Origin: Planctomycetota bacterium
GTDB taxonomy: Bacteria > Planctomycetota > UBA1135 > GCA-002686595
Reading direction: 5' to 3'
Assembly (NCBI GenBank): GCA_026692705.1
Contig: JAPLOE010000126.1
Location: forward strand, 1 to 43,072
DNA length: 43,072 nt
The notes beneath the pieces are model-generated. The model was given only the letters and a program-made list of their open reading frames with translations. It was not told the origin of the DNA and searched no databases. Below are positions 34,661 through 43,022 of the stretch, piece after piece. A program made the position numbers and the translations under genes. Numbering within the stretch: position 1 is the stretch's first letter; each line of letters begins with the position of its first letter.

Positions 34661-36616
34661 TCACGGCCTCGACAGGTCGAGGTCGAAGCGCGTGGTGCGG
34701 CCGTCGCGGACCTCGCAGCTCCATTCGATCGGTTCGGAGCTTCGCATCCTCACCGTGCCCCCGGACTGGGGGTCAACTTCGCGGTCGAGCTGGAGCAGTT
34801 GCCACGGACCCGGCGTGAGGCCCTCGAAGCGATAGCGTCCACCGGGACCCGCGCGGTACGAGCGGCCGAAGCCGTCGCCTCGCGACAGGCCGAGGATCGT
34901 GCCTTCGGCGTCGGCGCCGCCGGGGAGCAGAACGACGCCTTCGATGACGCCGCCGCGGACGAGCGCGAAGTCGAGCGCGGTCGACTCTTCCGGGACGAGC
35001 GGTCCGAGCTCGGACGGTGCGAAGCCGGGAGCGACGGCGCGGATCCACTGAGGCTCGTCTCCGCTGAACGGCAGCTCGAAGCGGCCCTCGGCGTCGGTGG
35101 TCGTCCCCGCCTCCGGCCAACCATCGTGCACGGCGCGAAAGCCGTTGACGGTGAGCGAGACATTCCCAGCGTCGGGGAAGCGGCTCACGCGCGCGTCGGC
35201 GACCGGCTGCCCCTGCGCGAGCACGCGCCCACGCAGCAACTTCGCGCGTGCGAGCCGGATCTCGATCGTCGAACGGGCAACTGGGCGGTCGAGCTTCTCG
35301 CCTTCATGCCGGACGTAGCCCTTGGCCTCGATCTCGAGGCGCATGCGGCCGATCGGCACGGGCAGCGCGTAGCGACCTTCGCCGTCGGAATTCGGTCGAA
35401 TGAAGTTGGCGTTCCAGGCTCCGCTGCGCGACTCGCGATAGAGCTGCACGGTGCATTCGTTGACCGGCTCGCCGTCGGGCCCGCGCAGCACGAGATAGAA
35501 CGGCTCGTTGACGCCCAGTCGCAGTTCGAACTTGCCCGTGCCGAGCTTCACGTCGAGGAGCGTTGCTTCGGAGTAACGCTGTTCCGGATCGCTCGCGGAC
35601 AGGTCGTAGGTGGAGAATCCCGGCTCCACCGCGAGTCGGAAGCGCCCGTCCGGTCCGGTCATCGCTCCCTTCGATCCCATGCGGGCCAGATTGCGGTACG
35701 AGCAGGACACCAAGGCTCCATTGACCGGATCGCCGTCGGGCGAAAGCACGATGCCAGCGACGACTTCATCGTCACGCAGGCGCGGCACGGTGAGCACGAA
35801 CCCGTGCAGATCGACGCCTTCGATGAGCGTGAACTCGTCGCTCCACACCATGCGACTCTCGGCGCTCTTGGCCCACAGCCGCGCCTTGCCGACGGAAAGC
35901 CCCTCGAGATGGAAGTCGCCGTTCAGTCCGGATTCGACGAACAGGGAAGATTCGAGGTGGCTGTACTCACGCGAGGTGCGGCCGGCTTCGTCGGCGGGAT
36001 CGAACTCCCCCATCTCCGGCCCGACCCAGACAAACGGAACCGCCGCTCCCGTCTCGTCGACGGTGCGGCCGTACACGTCCACTCCGGGGCCGAGCACGAC
36101 GTCGCCGAGCGTGGTCGTCTGGCCTGCCGTCAGCACGCAGTCCAACGCCTTCGACTCGCAACCCTTGCGGCGCACGACGAGCTCCACGGACCAGCTCGAG
36201 CCCATTCCCGGCGGCTGCGAGAGAGCGAGCGTGATGCGACCCTCAGCGTCGCTCATCGCGCGACTGTGCATTCGTTTGGCGCCAAGGACGAGCACATCCG
36301 GCCACGGGTTGCCGAGCGTGTCGACGAACCGCGCAGTCAACGTCGCGGTCGGCCTGTCCGTGCTTTCGTCATGACCCGACGTCTCGCTCGTCGCGGGCTC
36401 GTTCGACGTCGGCGCGACGGCCGTTTCGGTGCGCTCGACGGATGGCTCGGCAAATTCCGGTGCTTTCGCGATCGACGCCGCGGCCTCGCGGGCATCGATT
36501 CTGGGCGTCGCGCTCTCCTCCACCGCCTGCGGCCGACGCGGGATTCCAGTCCAGATCGCGAAGCCCAGTCCAAACAGCGCGAGGACGATGAAGAGGTAGC
36601 GCAGCGGCTTGGGCAT
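34661..36616 (-). CDS. Membrane-anchored carboxypeptidase-regulatory-like protein, paralogue 1
   Basis: 651 residues; the ATG at 36614-36616 has a perfect AGGAGGAAA ribosome-binding site. One N-terminal membrane helix (MPKPLRYLFIVLALFGLGFA) is followed by a Pro/Glu/Thr-rich linker (to ~90) and a series of beta-sandwich domains with the CarboxypepD_reg pattern, e.g. LTARFVDTLGNPWPDVLVLG, TVDETGAAVPFVWVG, GIVLSPDGDPVNGALVSCSY, RGRVLAQGQPVADARVSRFP and VEGVVLLPGGADAEGT-like segments. The end is IEWSCEVRDGRTTRFDLDLS-RP. It is probably exposed in the periplasm or outside as a binding or structural protein; no catalytic motif is seen. Third in a tandem run; the most diverged of the three in its middle part. 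Confidence 0.85.
   Translation of the reverse strand: MPKPLRYLFIVLALFGLGFAIWTGIPRRPQAVEESATPRIDAREAAASIAKAPEFAEPSVERTETAVAPTSNEPATSETSGHDESTDRPTATLTARFVDTLGNPWPDVLVLGAKRMHSRAMSDAEGRITLALSQPPGMGSSWSVELVVRRKGCESKALDCVLTAGQTTTLGDVVLGPGVDVYGRTVDETGAAVPFVWVGPEMGEFDPADEAGRTSREYSHLESSLFVESGLNGDFHLEGLSVGKARLWAKSAESRMVWSDEFTLIEGVDLHGFVLTVPRLRDDEVVAGIVLSPDGDPVNGALVSCSYRNLARMGSKGAMTGPDGRFRLAVEPGFSTYDLSASDPEQRYSEATLLDVKLGTGKFELRLGVNEPFYLVLRGPDGEPVNECTVQLYRESRSGAWNANFIRPNSDGEGRYALPVPIGRMRLEIEAKGYVRHEGEKLDRPVARSTIEIRLARAKLLRGRVLAQGQPVADARVSRFPDAGNVSLTVNGFRAVHDGWPEAGTTTDAEGRFELPFSGDEPQWIRAVAPGFAPSELGPLVPEESTALDFALVRGGVIEGVVLLPGGADAEGTILGLSRGDGFGRSYRAGPGGRYRFEGLTPGPWQLLQLDREVDPQSGGTVRMRSSEPIEWSCEVRDGRTTRFDLDLSRP
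34663..34732. repeat. 70-bp near-identical repeat, copy 1 (3' end of paralogue 1)
   Basis: It corresponds to 36651-36720 and 38632-38701 with one or two base differences over 70 bp. It encodes the last 20 residues plus part of the stop region of each paralogue and contains the hairpin CCTCGA-cagg-TCGAGG directly beside the stop codon. Confidence 0.88.
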
Positions 36617-36648
36617 CGATTTCCTCCTGGGAGAGGAGTGCTCCGACT

Positions 36649-38595
36649 CTACGGCCTCGACAGGTCGAGGTCGAAGCGCGTGGTGCGGCCGTCGCGGACT
36701 TCGCAGCTCCATTCGATCGGCATCGAACCGCTCGTGATCCCGATCGTCGTCGAGTTGGGGCCAACCTCCTGCGCGCGCGGCAGGACTTGCCACGGACCGG
36801 GCGTGAGGCCTTCGAAGCGGAAGCGGCCGTCGGGACCTGTCCGCAGCGTGCGGACGAACCCGTCGCCACGTGAGACGCCGACGATCGTGCCTTCGGCGTC
36901 GGCGCCCTCGGGCAGGATCACCACACCTTCGATGACGCCGCCTCGCACGAGCTCGAACTCGAGCGCGGAAGGATCCTGAGGCGATACCGGGCCGATCTCG
37001 GCGGCCGCAAAGCCGGCGAGCTCCGCGCGGATCCACAGCTTTGCAACGCTATCGCAGCGCAACTCGAACGAGCCGTCGTCCGTCGTGGTGGTCTCGCAGC
37101 CGATCTCGGCGTCGTGCAGGCTGCGGAAGCCGTTCACCTCGAACACCGTGTCGCCGACGTCCTTGAAGCCGCGCAGTCTCGCGCCAGCTGCGGGCTTGCC
37201 ACCGGCGAGCACTCGCCCGCGCAGGAGGCGCAGGCGTTCGAGCCGGATCTCGAGCGTCGACCCGGGCGCGGGCGCGTCGAGTTCGGCGGTTTCATGCTTG
37301 CTGTAGCCCTGCGCCTCGATGGCGAGACGAAAGCGCGAGGAGGGAGCGGCGAGTTCGAAGCGCCCTTCACCCTTCGCCTTCACGACCACGTCCCGTTCCG
37401 ACCAGTGACCCTCGCGCACCTCGCGGTGGACCTTCACCGTGCACTCGGGGACGGGCTCGCCCTCGGGCCCGCGCAGGAGGATCGAGAACGGTGCCTCCTC
37501 TCCCAACCGCAGTTCGAGGTCGTGCGTGCCCGGCTTCACGCCGTGAACCGAGACTTCGGAATAGCGACTCTGCGGATCGGCCGCGCTCAGGTTGTAGGGT
37601 GCGTCGTCGGCCTGGACGACGATGCGGAAGCGGCCGTCGTTCTCGGTCGACTTCACGACCGAGCTGGACTGGCTCGCTGTCTCGAACGAGTACGAGAGCG
37701 TCGCGTTCGGCAGCGGCGAGCCATCGGGCGCAAGCACGATGCCGGTGATCAGGTCCTCGTGGCGCAAGGCCGGCACGAGCACCTCGAGCCCGCGCGCGTC
37801 GACTCCTTCGACGAGCGTGAACACGTCCGTCCAGCCGTAGCGCGTCTGGGCGCCGCAACCCCACACCCGCCACTCGCCCGGCGCGACGCCGCGGATCACG
37901 AACGTGCCGTCCTCGCCCGTCTCCACCGCGAGGTCCCTGCTGAACTGCGGTGCGCCCCGCCGGCGTGTCGGTCCGTCGTCGACGAGCTCCCGCTCGACGC
38001 CCGCGAGACCCACTTTCGCGCGGATTCCGCGCTGATTCTCGTCGATCGCACGGCCATGGACGTCGACACCTGGGCCGAGCACGACGTCGCCGAGTTTCGT
38101 CACCGTCGAGACCGTGAGCGTGCAACGCAGGACTTTCGTCGCGCAGGTTGCCCGGCGTGCGATGAGCCTGCCGGACCACGTCACGTCTGCGGCCTGCAGG
38201 GGGAAGTCGAGCGCCACGTTTCCAGTCGCGTCGCTGGTGGCAGACACGGCTTCGCGCTGGGGATCGAACAGGAGCACGCCCGGCCAGGGGTTGCCGAGCG
38301 TATCGACAAATCGCGCCGTGAGGCTCGCAACGCCGACCTTCGGGCTTTCGGGCGCCGCAGCCGGCGCTGGGTCCACACTCGGCGCGTTGGATTGCGGTGT
38401 GGTTTCGATGCGCTCGCCTCCGGCCGCGGAAAACTCCGGCGGATTCTCACGATCCGCCGTGGCCTCGGGCGCGATCGCCTGCGGTGCGGCGCCATCTTCC
38501 GCGGCCCGCGGGGCGCGAGTGAGTCCGTTCCAAGCCACAAATGCGAGCGCGACGAGCGCGATCACGATCAGGCAGTACCGCAGCGCTCTCGGCAT
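36649..38595 (-). CDS. Membrane-anchored carboxypeptidase-regulatory-like protein, paralogue 2
   Basis: 648 residues, preceded by a GGAGGA ribosome-binding site. Its anchor (MPRALRYCLIVIALVALAFV) differs from those of paralogues 1 and 3. Domain order is as in its neighbours: LTARFVDTLGNPWPGVLLFD, LGDVVLGPGVDVHGRAIDEN, ITGIVLAPDGSPLPNATLSY, GRVLAGGKPAAGARLRGFKD and IEGVVILPEGADAEGTIVGV, ending with the same WSCEVRDGRTTRFDLDLSRP. Many segments are closer to paralogue 3 than to paralogue 1 (for instance GSPLPNATLSYSF), suggesting two rounds of duplication. It starts 34 nt after the stop of paralogue 3. Confidence 0.85.
   Translation of the reverse strand: MPRALRYCLIVIALVALAFVAWNGLTRAPRAAEDGAAPQAIAPEATADRENPPEFSAAGGERIETTPQSNAPSVDPAPAAAPESPKVGVASLTARFVDTLGNPWPGVLLFDPQREAVSATSDATGNVALDFPLQAADVTWSGRLIARRATCATKVLRCTLTVSTVTKLGDVVLGPGVDVHGRAIDENQRGIRAKVGLAGVERELVDDGPTRRRGAPQFSRDLAVETGEDGTFVIRGVAPGEWRVWGCGAQTRYGWTDVFTLVEGVDARGLEVLVPALRHEDLITGIVLAPDGSPLPNATLSYSFETASQSSSVVKSTENDGRFRIVVQADDAPYNLSAADPQSRYSEVSVHGVKPGTHDLELRLGEEAPFSILLRGPEGEPVPECTVKVHREVREGHWSERDVVVKAKGEGRFELAAPSSRFRLAIEAQGYSKHETAELDAPAPGSTLEIRLERLRLLRGRVLAGGKPAAGARLRGFKDVGDTVFEVNGFRSLHDAEIGCETTTTDDGSFELRCDSVAKLWIRAELAGFAAAEIGPVSPQDPSALEFELVRGGVIEGVVILPEGADAEGTIVGVSRGDGFVRTLRTGPDGRFRFEGLTPGPWQVLPRAQEVGPNSTTIGITSGSMPIEWSCEVRDGRTTRFDLDLSRP
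36651..36720. repeat. 70-bp near-identical repeat, copy 2 (3' end of paralogue 2)
   Basis: It differs from copy 1 at one base and from copy 3 at one base. The flanking coding sequence is much less similar. Confidence 0.88.
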
Positions 38596-38629
38596 CGAAC
38601 GTCCTCCGGGAAGAGGGGGCGTCCCAACT

Positions 38630-40594
38630 CTACGGCCTCGACAGGTCGAGGTCGAAGCGCGTGGTGCGGCCGTCGCGGACTTCGCAGTTCCATTCGATCG
38701 GCGTGGTGCCGGTCGACATGGTCGAGGAGGTCGATTGCGGATCGATTTCCTGCGTGCGGTGGAGCACTTGCCACGGGCCGGGGGCGAGGCCCTCGAAGCG
38801 GAAGCGGCCGCCGGCGCCGGCGCGCTGCGTGCGCGGGAAGCCGTCGCCGCGCGAGATGCCGACGATCGTGCCTTCGGGGTCGGCGCCTGCGGGCAGGATC
38901 ACGACGCCTTCGATGGCGCCGCCGCGCACGAGGTCGAAGGCGAGCGCGGGCGAGCTCGCGGGCGCGACGGGACCGGTCTCGGCGGCGGCGAAGCCCGTGA
39001 GCTCGGCCCGGATCCACATCAGGCCTTCGTCGTTGTACGGGAGCTCGAACGTGCCGTCGTCCTTGGTGCTCGTGGTGCAGTCGCCCCAGGCGTGGTGCAT
39101 GCAGCGGAAGCCGTTGACCATCAGCGTCGAGTCGCCGACGTCCTTGAAGCCGCGCACCTTGGCGCCGGCCGCGGGCTTGCCGTCGGCGAGCACGCGACCG
39201 CGCAGGAATTGCGGCCGTTCGAGCCGGATCTCGAGCGTCGAGCCCGGCGCGGGCGGCTCGAGCTCGGCGGTCTGGTGCTTGCGGTAACCCGTGGCCTCGA
39301 TCTCGAGCCGGAAGCGTGACGACGGCGCGATGAGCTCGAAACGCCCTTCGCCCTTCGACTTCGGCTCGGTGGAACTGCCCGACCAGTGGCCTTCGCGCAC
39401 CTCGCGATGGAGCGTCAGCGTGCATTCGTCGACGGGCTCACCCGCCGGACCGCGCAGCAGGAGCGCGAACGGCGCGTGCTCACCGAGCCGCAGCTCGATG
39501 TCGAGCGTGCCCGGCTTCACGCCGCGTTGTGTCGCCTCGGAATAGCGGCCTTCCGGATCGGCTGCGCTGAGGTCGAAGGGGGCCTGGTCGTCGTCGATCA
39601 CGATGCGGAAGCGCCCATCGTTGCCAGCCGAGCGCGTGGTCGAGCTCGACATGGTCTCGGTCGCGAACGAATACGAGAGCGTCGCGTTCGGGAGCGGCGT
39701 GCCATCGGGCGTGAGCACGATGCCGGTGATCATGTCGCTGCCCCGCATCGCGGGCACGACGAGCTCGATCCCGCGCGCGTCGGCGCCCTCGACGAGCGTG
39801 AACTTGTCGGTCCAGCCAAAGCGAGTGCCTTCGCCTTGCCCCCAGAGGCGCCACTCGCCGGGCGCGACGCCGCTCAACACGAACGCTCCGTCTTCCGCGG
39901 AGTCGACGACGCCCCTTCTGTCGAAGTCCGACCCGCCCTGCCGACGCGTCGGCCCGTCGTCGACGAGCTCCTGCACGGCGATCGCAAGACCCACTTTCGC
40001 CTTGATTCCTCGGCGTTTTTCGTCGACCGCGCGGCCGTGGACGTCGACGCCGGGTCCGAGCACGACATCGCCGAGCTGCGTCGTCGTCGCGACGGTCAGG
40101 GTGCAGCGCACGTTCTTCGTGGCGCAGCCCGCGCGGCGCGCGACGAACTCGCCCGACCAGCTGGCCTCGCTCGAGTACTGGGGCACATCCAGCGTGATGC
40201 GCCCGGTGGCGTCGCTCTTGGTCGCGATCTCCGGATTGTCGGGATCGAGCACGTCGACGCCCGGCCACGGAGTGCCGAGCGCGTCGACGAAACGTGCGGT
40301 GAGCTTGCCGAACTCCACCTTCCGCGCCTGGTCGCGCTCGAGGCCCGGCACGGGATTGACGTGCGCGTTGTCGGGCGTGGTCGAGCTCGGCTCCGGCGCC
40401 GTCTCGGTGCGCTCGACGGGTTGTTCGGTGTAGCTGCGGATCGTCCTCGTCTCGGTGACGACCTCGGGCCCGGCAGCCTGCGGCGCCGCGCTTTCCTCCG
40501 CAGCCTGCGGCCGGCGCGGAATTCCGGTCCAGATCGCGAAGGCGAGGCCGAACAGCGCGAGCACGATGAAGAAGTAACGCAGCGGCTTGGGCAT
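38630..40594 (-). CDS. Membrane-anchored carboxypeptidase-regulatory-like protein, paralogue 3
   Basis: 654 residues from the ATG at 40592-40594 (MPKPLRYFFIVLALFGLAFA), chosen because it matches the starts of both paralogues; an upstream ATG at 40627 would lie inside the preceding gene. Single N-terminal membrane helix, linker, then repeated beta-domains: LTARFVDALGTPWPGVDVLD, GVDVHGRAVDEKRRGIKAKV, ITGIVLTPDGTPLPNATLSY, GRVLADGKPAAGAKVRGFKD and IEGVVILPAGADPEGTIVGI. It has WNCEVRDG where the others have WSCEVRDG. First of the three to be transcribed, 13 nt after the ACT-domain gene, so all four may be one operon. Confidence 0.85.
   Translation of the reverse strand: MPKPLRYFFIVLALFGLAFAIWTGIPRRPQAAEESAAPQAAGPEVVTETRTIRSYTEQPVERTETAPEPSSTTPDNAHVNPVPGLERDQARKVEFGKLTARFVDALGTPWPGVDVLDPDNPEIATKSDATGRITLDVPQYSSEASWSGEFVARRAGCATKNVRCTLTVATTTQLGDVVLGPGVDVHGRAVDEKRRGIKAKVGLAIAVQELVDDGPTRRQGGSDFDRRGVVDSAEDGAFVLSGVAPGEWRLWGQGEGTRFGWTDKFTLVEGADARGIELVVPAMRGSDMITGIVLTPDGTPLPNATLSYSFATETMSSSTTRSAGNDGRFRIVIDDDQAPFDLSAADPEGRYSEATQRGVKPGTLDIELRLGEHAPFALLLRGPAGEPVDECTLTLHREVREGHWSGSSTEPKSKGEGRFELIAPSSRFRLEIEATGYRKHQTAELEPPAPGSTLEIRLERPQFLRGRVLADGKPAAGAKVRGFKDVGDSTLMVNGFRCMHHAWGDCTTSTKDDGTFELPYNDEGLMWIRAELTGFAAAETGPVAPASSPALAFDLVRGGAIEGVVILPAGADPEGTIVGISRGDGFPRTQRAGAGGRFRFEGLAPGPWQVLHRTQEIDPQSTSSTMSTGTTPIEWNCEVRDGRTTRFDLDLSRP
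38632..38701. repeat. 70-bp near-identical repeat, copy 3 (3' end of paralogue 3)
   Basis: Same element as copies 1 and 2. The only differences are synonymous or the Ser-to-Asn change in the penultimate conserved block. Confidence 0.88.
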
Positions 40595-40607
40595 GGCGAA
40601 GATCCTC

Positions 40608-41039
40608 TCAGGAGCGGGGAAGCTCACCCTCGATTTTGTGGCCTTCGGCCTCGAGCGCGGCCTTCGCGAGCGCGAACTGCTCGGCCCGCACGATCAGCCA
40701 GTCCGTGTCGTAGGTCGAGATCACGAACACGCTGACCTTGGCGCGCGCGAGCGCTCCGCACAGCGCGGCGAGCACGCCGATCGTCGTCATCTCGACGACA
40801 CCGACGATGCCGAAGGCGACACGCTCGCGCTCGTGCACGACTCCGGGCGGCACGTGCGCCTGCGAGCAGACCACCGAGACCTCGTCGGCGGTGCGCGCAA
40901 GGTTCACGAAGCCGCCGCGCGCCCAGTCGGGGAAGGCGGCGGATCGGTCGAGTCGCGCGATGGCGAGCCGCTCGGGATGGACGCGAAAGTGGAAGGCGGT
41001 CACGGGGCGCTCCGGGTAGGGCCGCGACGGATCGTGCAT
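40608..41039 (-). CDS. ACT-domain (CASTOR/ACT_7-like) protein
   Basis: 143 residues from the ATG at 41037-41039 (MHDPSRPYPERPVTAFHFRV). The N-terminal half carries LAIARLDRSAAFPDWARGGF with TADEVSVVCSQAHVP, and the C-terminal half the ACT segment VVEMTTIGVLAALCGALARA then KVSVFVISTYDTDWLIVRAE, typical of small stand-alone 'ACT domain-containing' proteins related to the amino-acid sensor CASTOR and aspartate-kinase-like ACT_7 domains. It probably binds an amino acid or other small ligand. Divergent from pduS over 87 bp; the paralogue cluster follows 13 nt downstream. Confidence 0.85.
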   Translation of the reverse strand: MHDPSRPYPERPVTAFHFRVHPERLAIARLDRSAAFPDWARGGFVNLARTADEVSVVCSQAHVPPGVVHERERVAFGIVGVVEMTTIGVLAALCGALARAKVSVFVISTYDTDWLIVRAEQFALAKAALEAEGHKIEGELPRS

Positions 41040-41126
41040 CGCGCGGGCCCGGGCCACAAGCTCGCGCCCCACGACGATCCGCTCCGGGCGCCCGGGTGGC
41101 CCGCGGCGTATACTCCCGCCCCCACC

Positions 41127-42446
41127 ATGCCGGCCGTCCAGTCCAACCTCATCGAGCGCGCCCGTGCGAACGGCATCGTCGGAGCCGGCGGGGCGGGCTT
41201 TCCGCTCTACAAGAAGCTCGACGCCACCGCCGACACGGTGATCCTCAACGCCGCCGAGTGCGAGCCCCTGCTCCACAAGGACAAGGAGATCCTGCGCCAC
41301 GACATGGGCGGGGTGCTGCGCGGGTTGCGCACGGTGATGACGCAGGTGCGCGCGAGCCGCGGCATCGTCGGCATCAAGGACAAGTACAAGGACCTGATCG
41401 CGGAGCTGCGCGTCGCGGGAGCGCCGCTGGGCATCGAAGTGTTCGAGCTCGGCGACTACTACCCGGCCGGCGACGAGTTCATCACGGTCTACGAGGCCAC
41501 GGGCCGCGTGATCCCGCCCGGCGGCATCCCGCTCGATGTCGGGTGCCTCGTGTGCAACGTCGAGACCGTGCTCAACCTCGACCGCGACCGCCCGGTGACG
41601 CGCAAGTTCTTCACGATCGCCGCCGACGTGCCCAATCCGGTCACGGTGTGCGCTCCGATCGGCGCGAAGTTCGGCGACGTGCTGCGCGCGGTCGGCGCGG
41701 ACCCCACGAAGATCGGGCACGTGCTGGTCGGCGGCGTGATGATGGGCCGCAACATGAAGAGCTGGGACGAGCCGGTCACGCGCACGACCGGCGGCCTCCT
41801 GTGCTTCCCCAACGAACACGTGCTGCAGCGCAAGTACCAGACCGAGTCGAAGGCGCGCAGCCTGATCGGCAAGTCGGCCTGCGACCAGTGCAGCTTCTGC
41901 ACCGAGATGTGCCCGCGCTACCTGATCGGGCACCCCGTCGAGCCGCACATGGCGATGCGGGGACTCGGCTTCAACATGGTCGGCGAGTCGCTGATGCTCT
42001 CCAGCCAGTTCTGCTGCGAGTGCAACCTGTGCTCGCTGTACGCCTGCCCCGAGGACCTGTTCCCCAAGGACGCCTGCGCGGACAACAAGGTGATCCTGCG
42101 GCAGAAGGGCATGAACCACCCGTCCAAGGGCCGCACGGACCTCAAGGCGCACAGCATGCAGGAGTACCGGCACGTGCCGGTGGCGAGCCTGATCAAGAAG
42201 CTCGGGCTGTCGGGCTACCAGAACAAGGGACCGCTGGTCGAGGTCGACTGGCGCCTCGACGAGGTCCGCATTCCGCTCAAGCAGCACATCGGCTCGCCCG
42301 CGGTCTGCGCGGTCAAGGTGGGCCAGCGCGTGCGCGAGGGCGACGTGATCGGCAGCGCGCCCGAGGGCCTCGGCGTGCCCGTGCACGCGTCGATCGACGG
42401 CGTGGTGGCGGCGACGGGCGACGAGATCGTGATCCGGAGGAGCTGA
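41127..42446 (+). CDS. pduS: PduS-like microcompartment electron-transfer flavoprotein (RnfC family)
   Basis: 439 residues, close to the ~450 of PduS. In Pdu compartments PduS is a flavin/Fe-S NADH-dependent reductase that recycles cobalamin or electrons. N-terminal nucleotide/flavin-binding motif GAGGAGFP at 19-26 and NAAECEP at 41-47; a central SLBB-like part (~165-215); two ferredoxin-like clusters C252-x2-C255-x2-C258-x3-C262 and C296-x2-C299-x2-C302-x4-C307; and a C-terminal RnfC-type barrel-sandwich segment (PLKQHIGSPAVCAVKVGQRV onwards). The start is the ATG at 41127, with a TATACT -10-like element at 41109-41114. The next gene overlaps its stop by one base and encodes the matching shell protein. 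Confidence 0.93.
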   Translation: MPAVQSNLIERARANGIVGAGGAGFPLYKKLDATADTVILNAAECEPLLHKDKEILRHDMGGVLRGLRTVMTQVRASRGIVGIKDKYKDLIAELRVAGAPLGIEVFELGDYYPAGDEFITVYEATGRVIPPGGIPLDVGCLVCNVETVLNLDRDRPVTRKFFTIAADVPNPVTVCAPIGAKFGDVLRAVGADPTKIGHVLVGGVMMGRNMKSWDEPVTRTTGGLLCFPNEHVLQRKYQTESKARSLIGKSACDQCSFCTEMCPRYLIGHPVEPHMAMRGLGFNMVGESLMLSSQFCCECNLCSLYACPEDLFPKDACADNKVILRQKGMNHPSKGRTDLKAHSMQEYRHVPVASLIKKLGLSGYQNKGPLVEVDWRLDEVRIPLKQHIGSPAVCAVKVGQRVREGDVIGSAPEGLGVPVHASIDGVVAATGDEIVIRRS

Positions 42447-43009
42447 TGGGCAAGCGAATGGAAGCGCTCGGCATGGTCGAGCTGTCGTCGATCGCGGTCG
42501 CGTACCTGGTCGAGGACGCGATGCTGAAGGCGAGCGAAGTCGAGCTGCTCGTGGCGCGCACGATCTGCTCGGGCAAGTACATCGTGATGGTCGGCGGTCC
42601 CGTCGCGGCGGTCGAAGCGAGCCTGCGCGCGGGCCGCGAGGCCTCGCGCGAGGCGCTGATCGACGAGCTCTTCATCCCCAACATCGACGAGCGCGTGTTC
42701 CCCGCGATCACCGGCAGCGTCGCGCTGAAGGACAAGGACAAGGACGCGCTCGGCATCCTCGAGGCCTTCTCGGTCACGTCGATCATCGAAGGCGCCGACG
42801 CTGCGGTGAAGGCCGCCGACGTCACGCTCTTCCGCATCCACGTCGCCATGGCGATCGGTGGCAAGGGCTTCCTGCTGCTGACCGGCGAGGTCTCGGATGT
42901 CACCGCCGCGATCGAGGCCGGCGCGAAGCAGATCGGCCGCCGCGGCCTGCTCGTCAGCAAGGTCGTGATCCCGCGCCCCGACGAGCGGCTCTTCAAGGAA
43001 ACGCTCTAG
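42446..43009 (+). CDS. pduT: PduT-like tandem BMC-domain shell protein with Fe-S cysteine
   Basis: 187 residues: two fused BMC domains (~6-92 and ~98-184), i.e. a BMC-T trimer subunit. Domain 1 begins ALGMVELSSIAVAYLVEDAM, domain 2 ALGILEAFSVTSIIEGADAA. The motif VARTICSGKYIVMVGG places Cys41 where PduT has the cysteine (TICPGK) that holds a [4Fe-4S] cluster in the trimer pore, so this protein should relay electrons across a shell. ATG overlaps the pduS stop (TGATG), with GGAGGAG just upstream. The PduS-PduT pair is known to interact. No BMC-H or BMC-P gene is in the window; they would have to be to the right or elsewhere. Confidence 0.94.
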   Translation: MGKRMEALGMVELSSIAVAYLVEDAMLKASEVELLVARTICSGKYIVMVGGPVAAVEASLRAGREASREALIDELFIPNIDERVFPAITGSVALKDKDKDALGILEAFSVTSIIEGADAAVKAADVTLFRIHVAMAIGGKGFLLLTGEVSDVTAAIEAGAKQIGRRGLLVSKVVIPRPDERLFKETL

Positions 43010-43022
43010 CAGCTCGCGCGAA

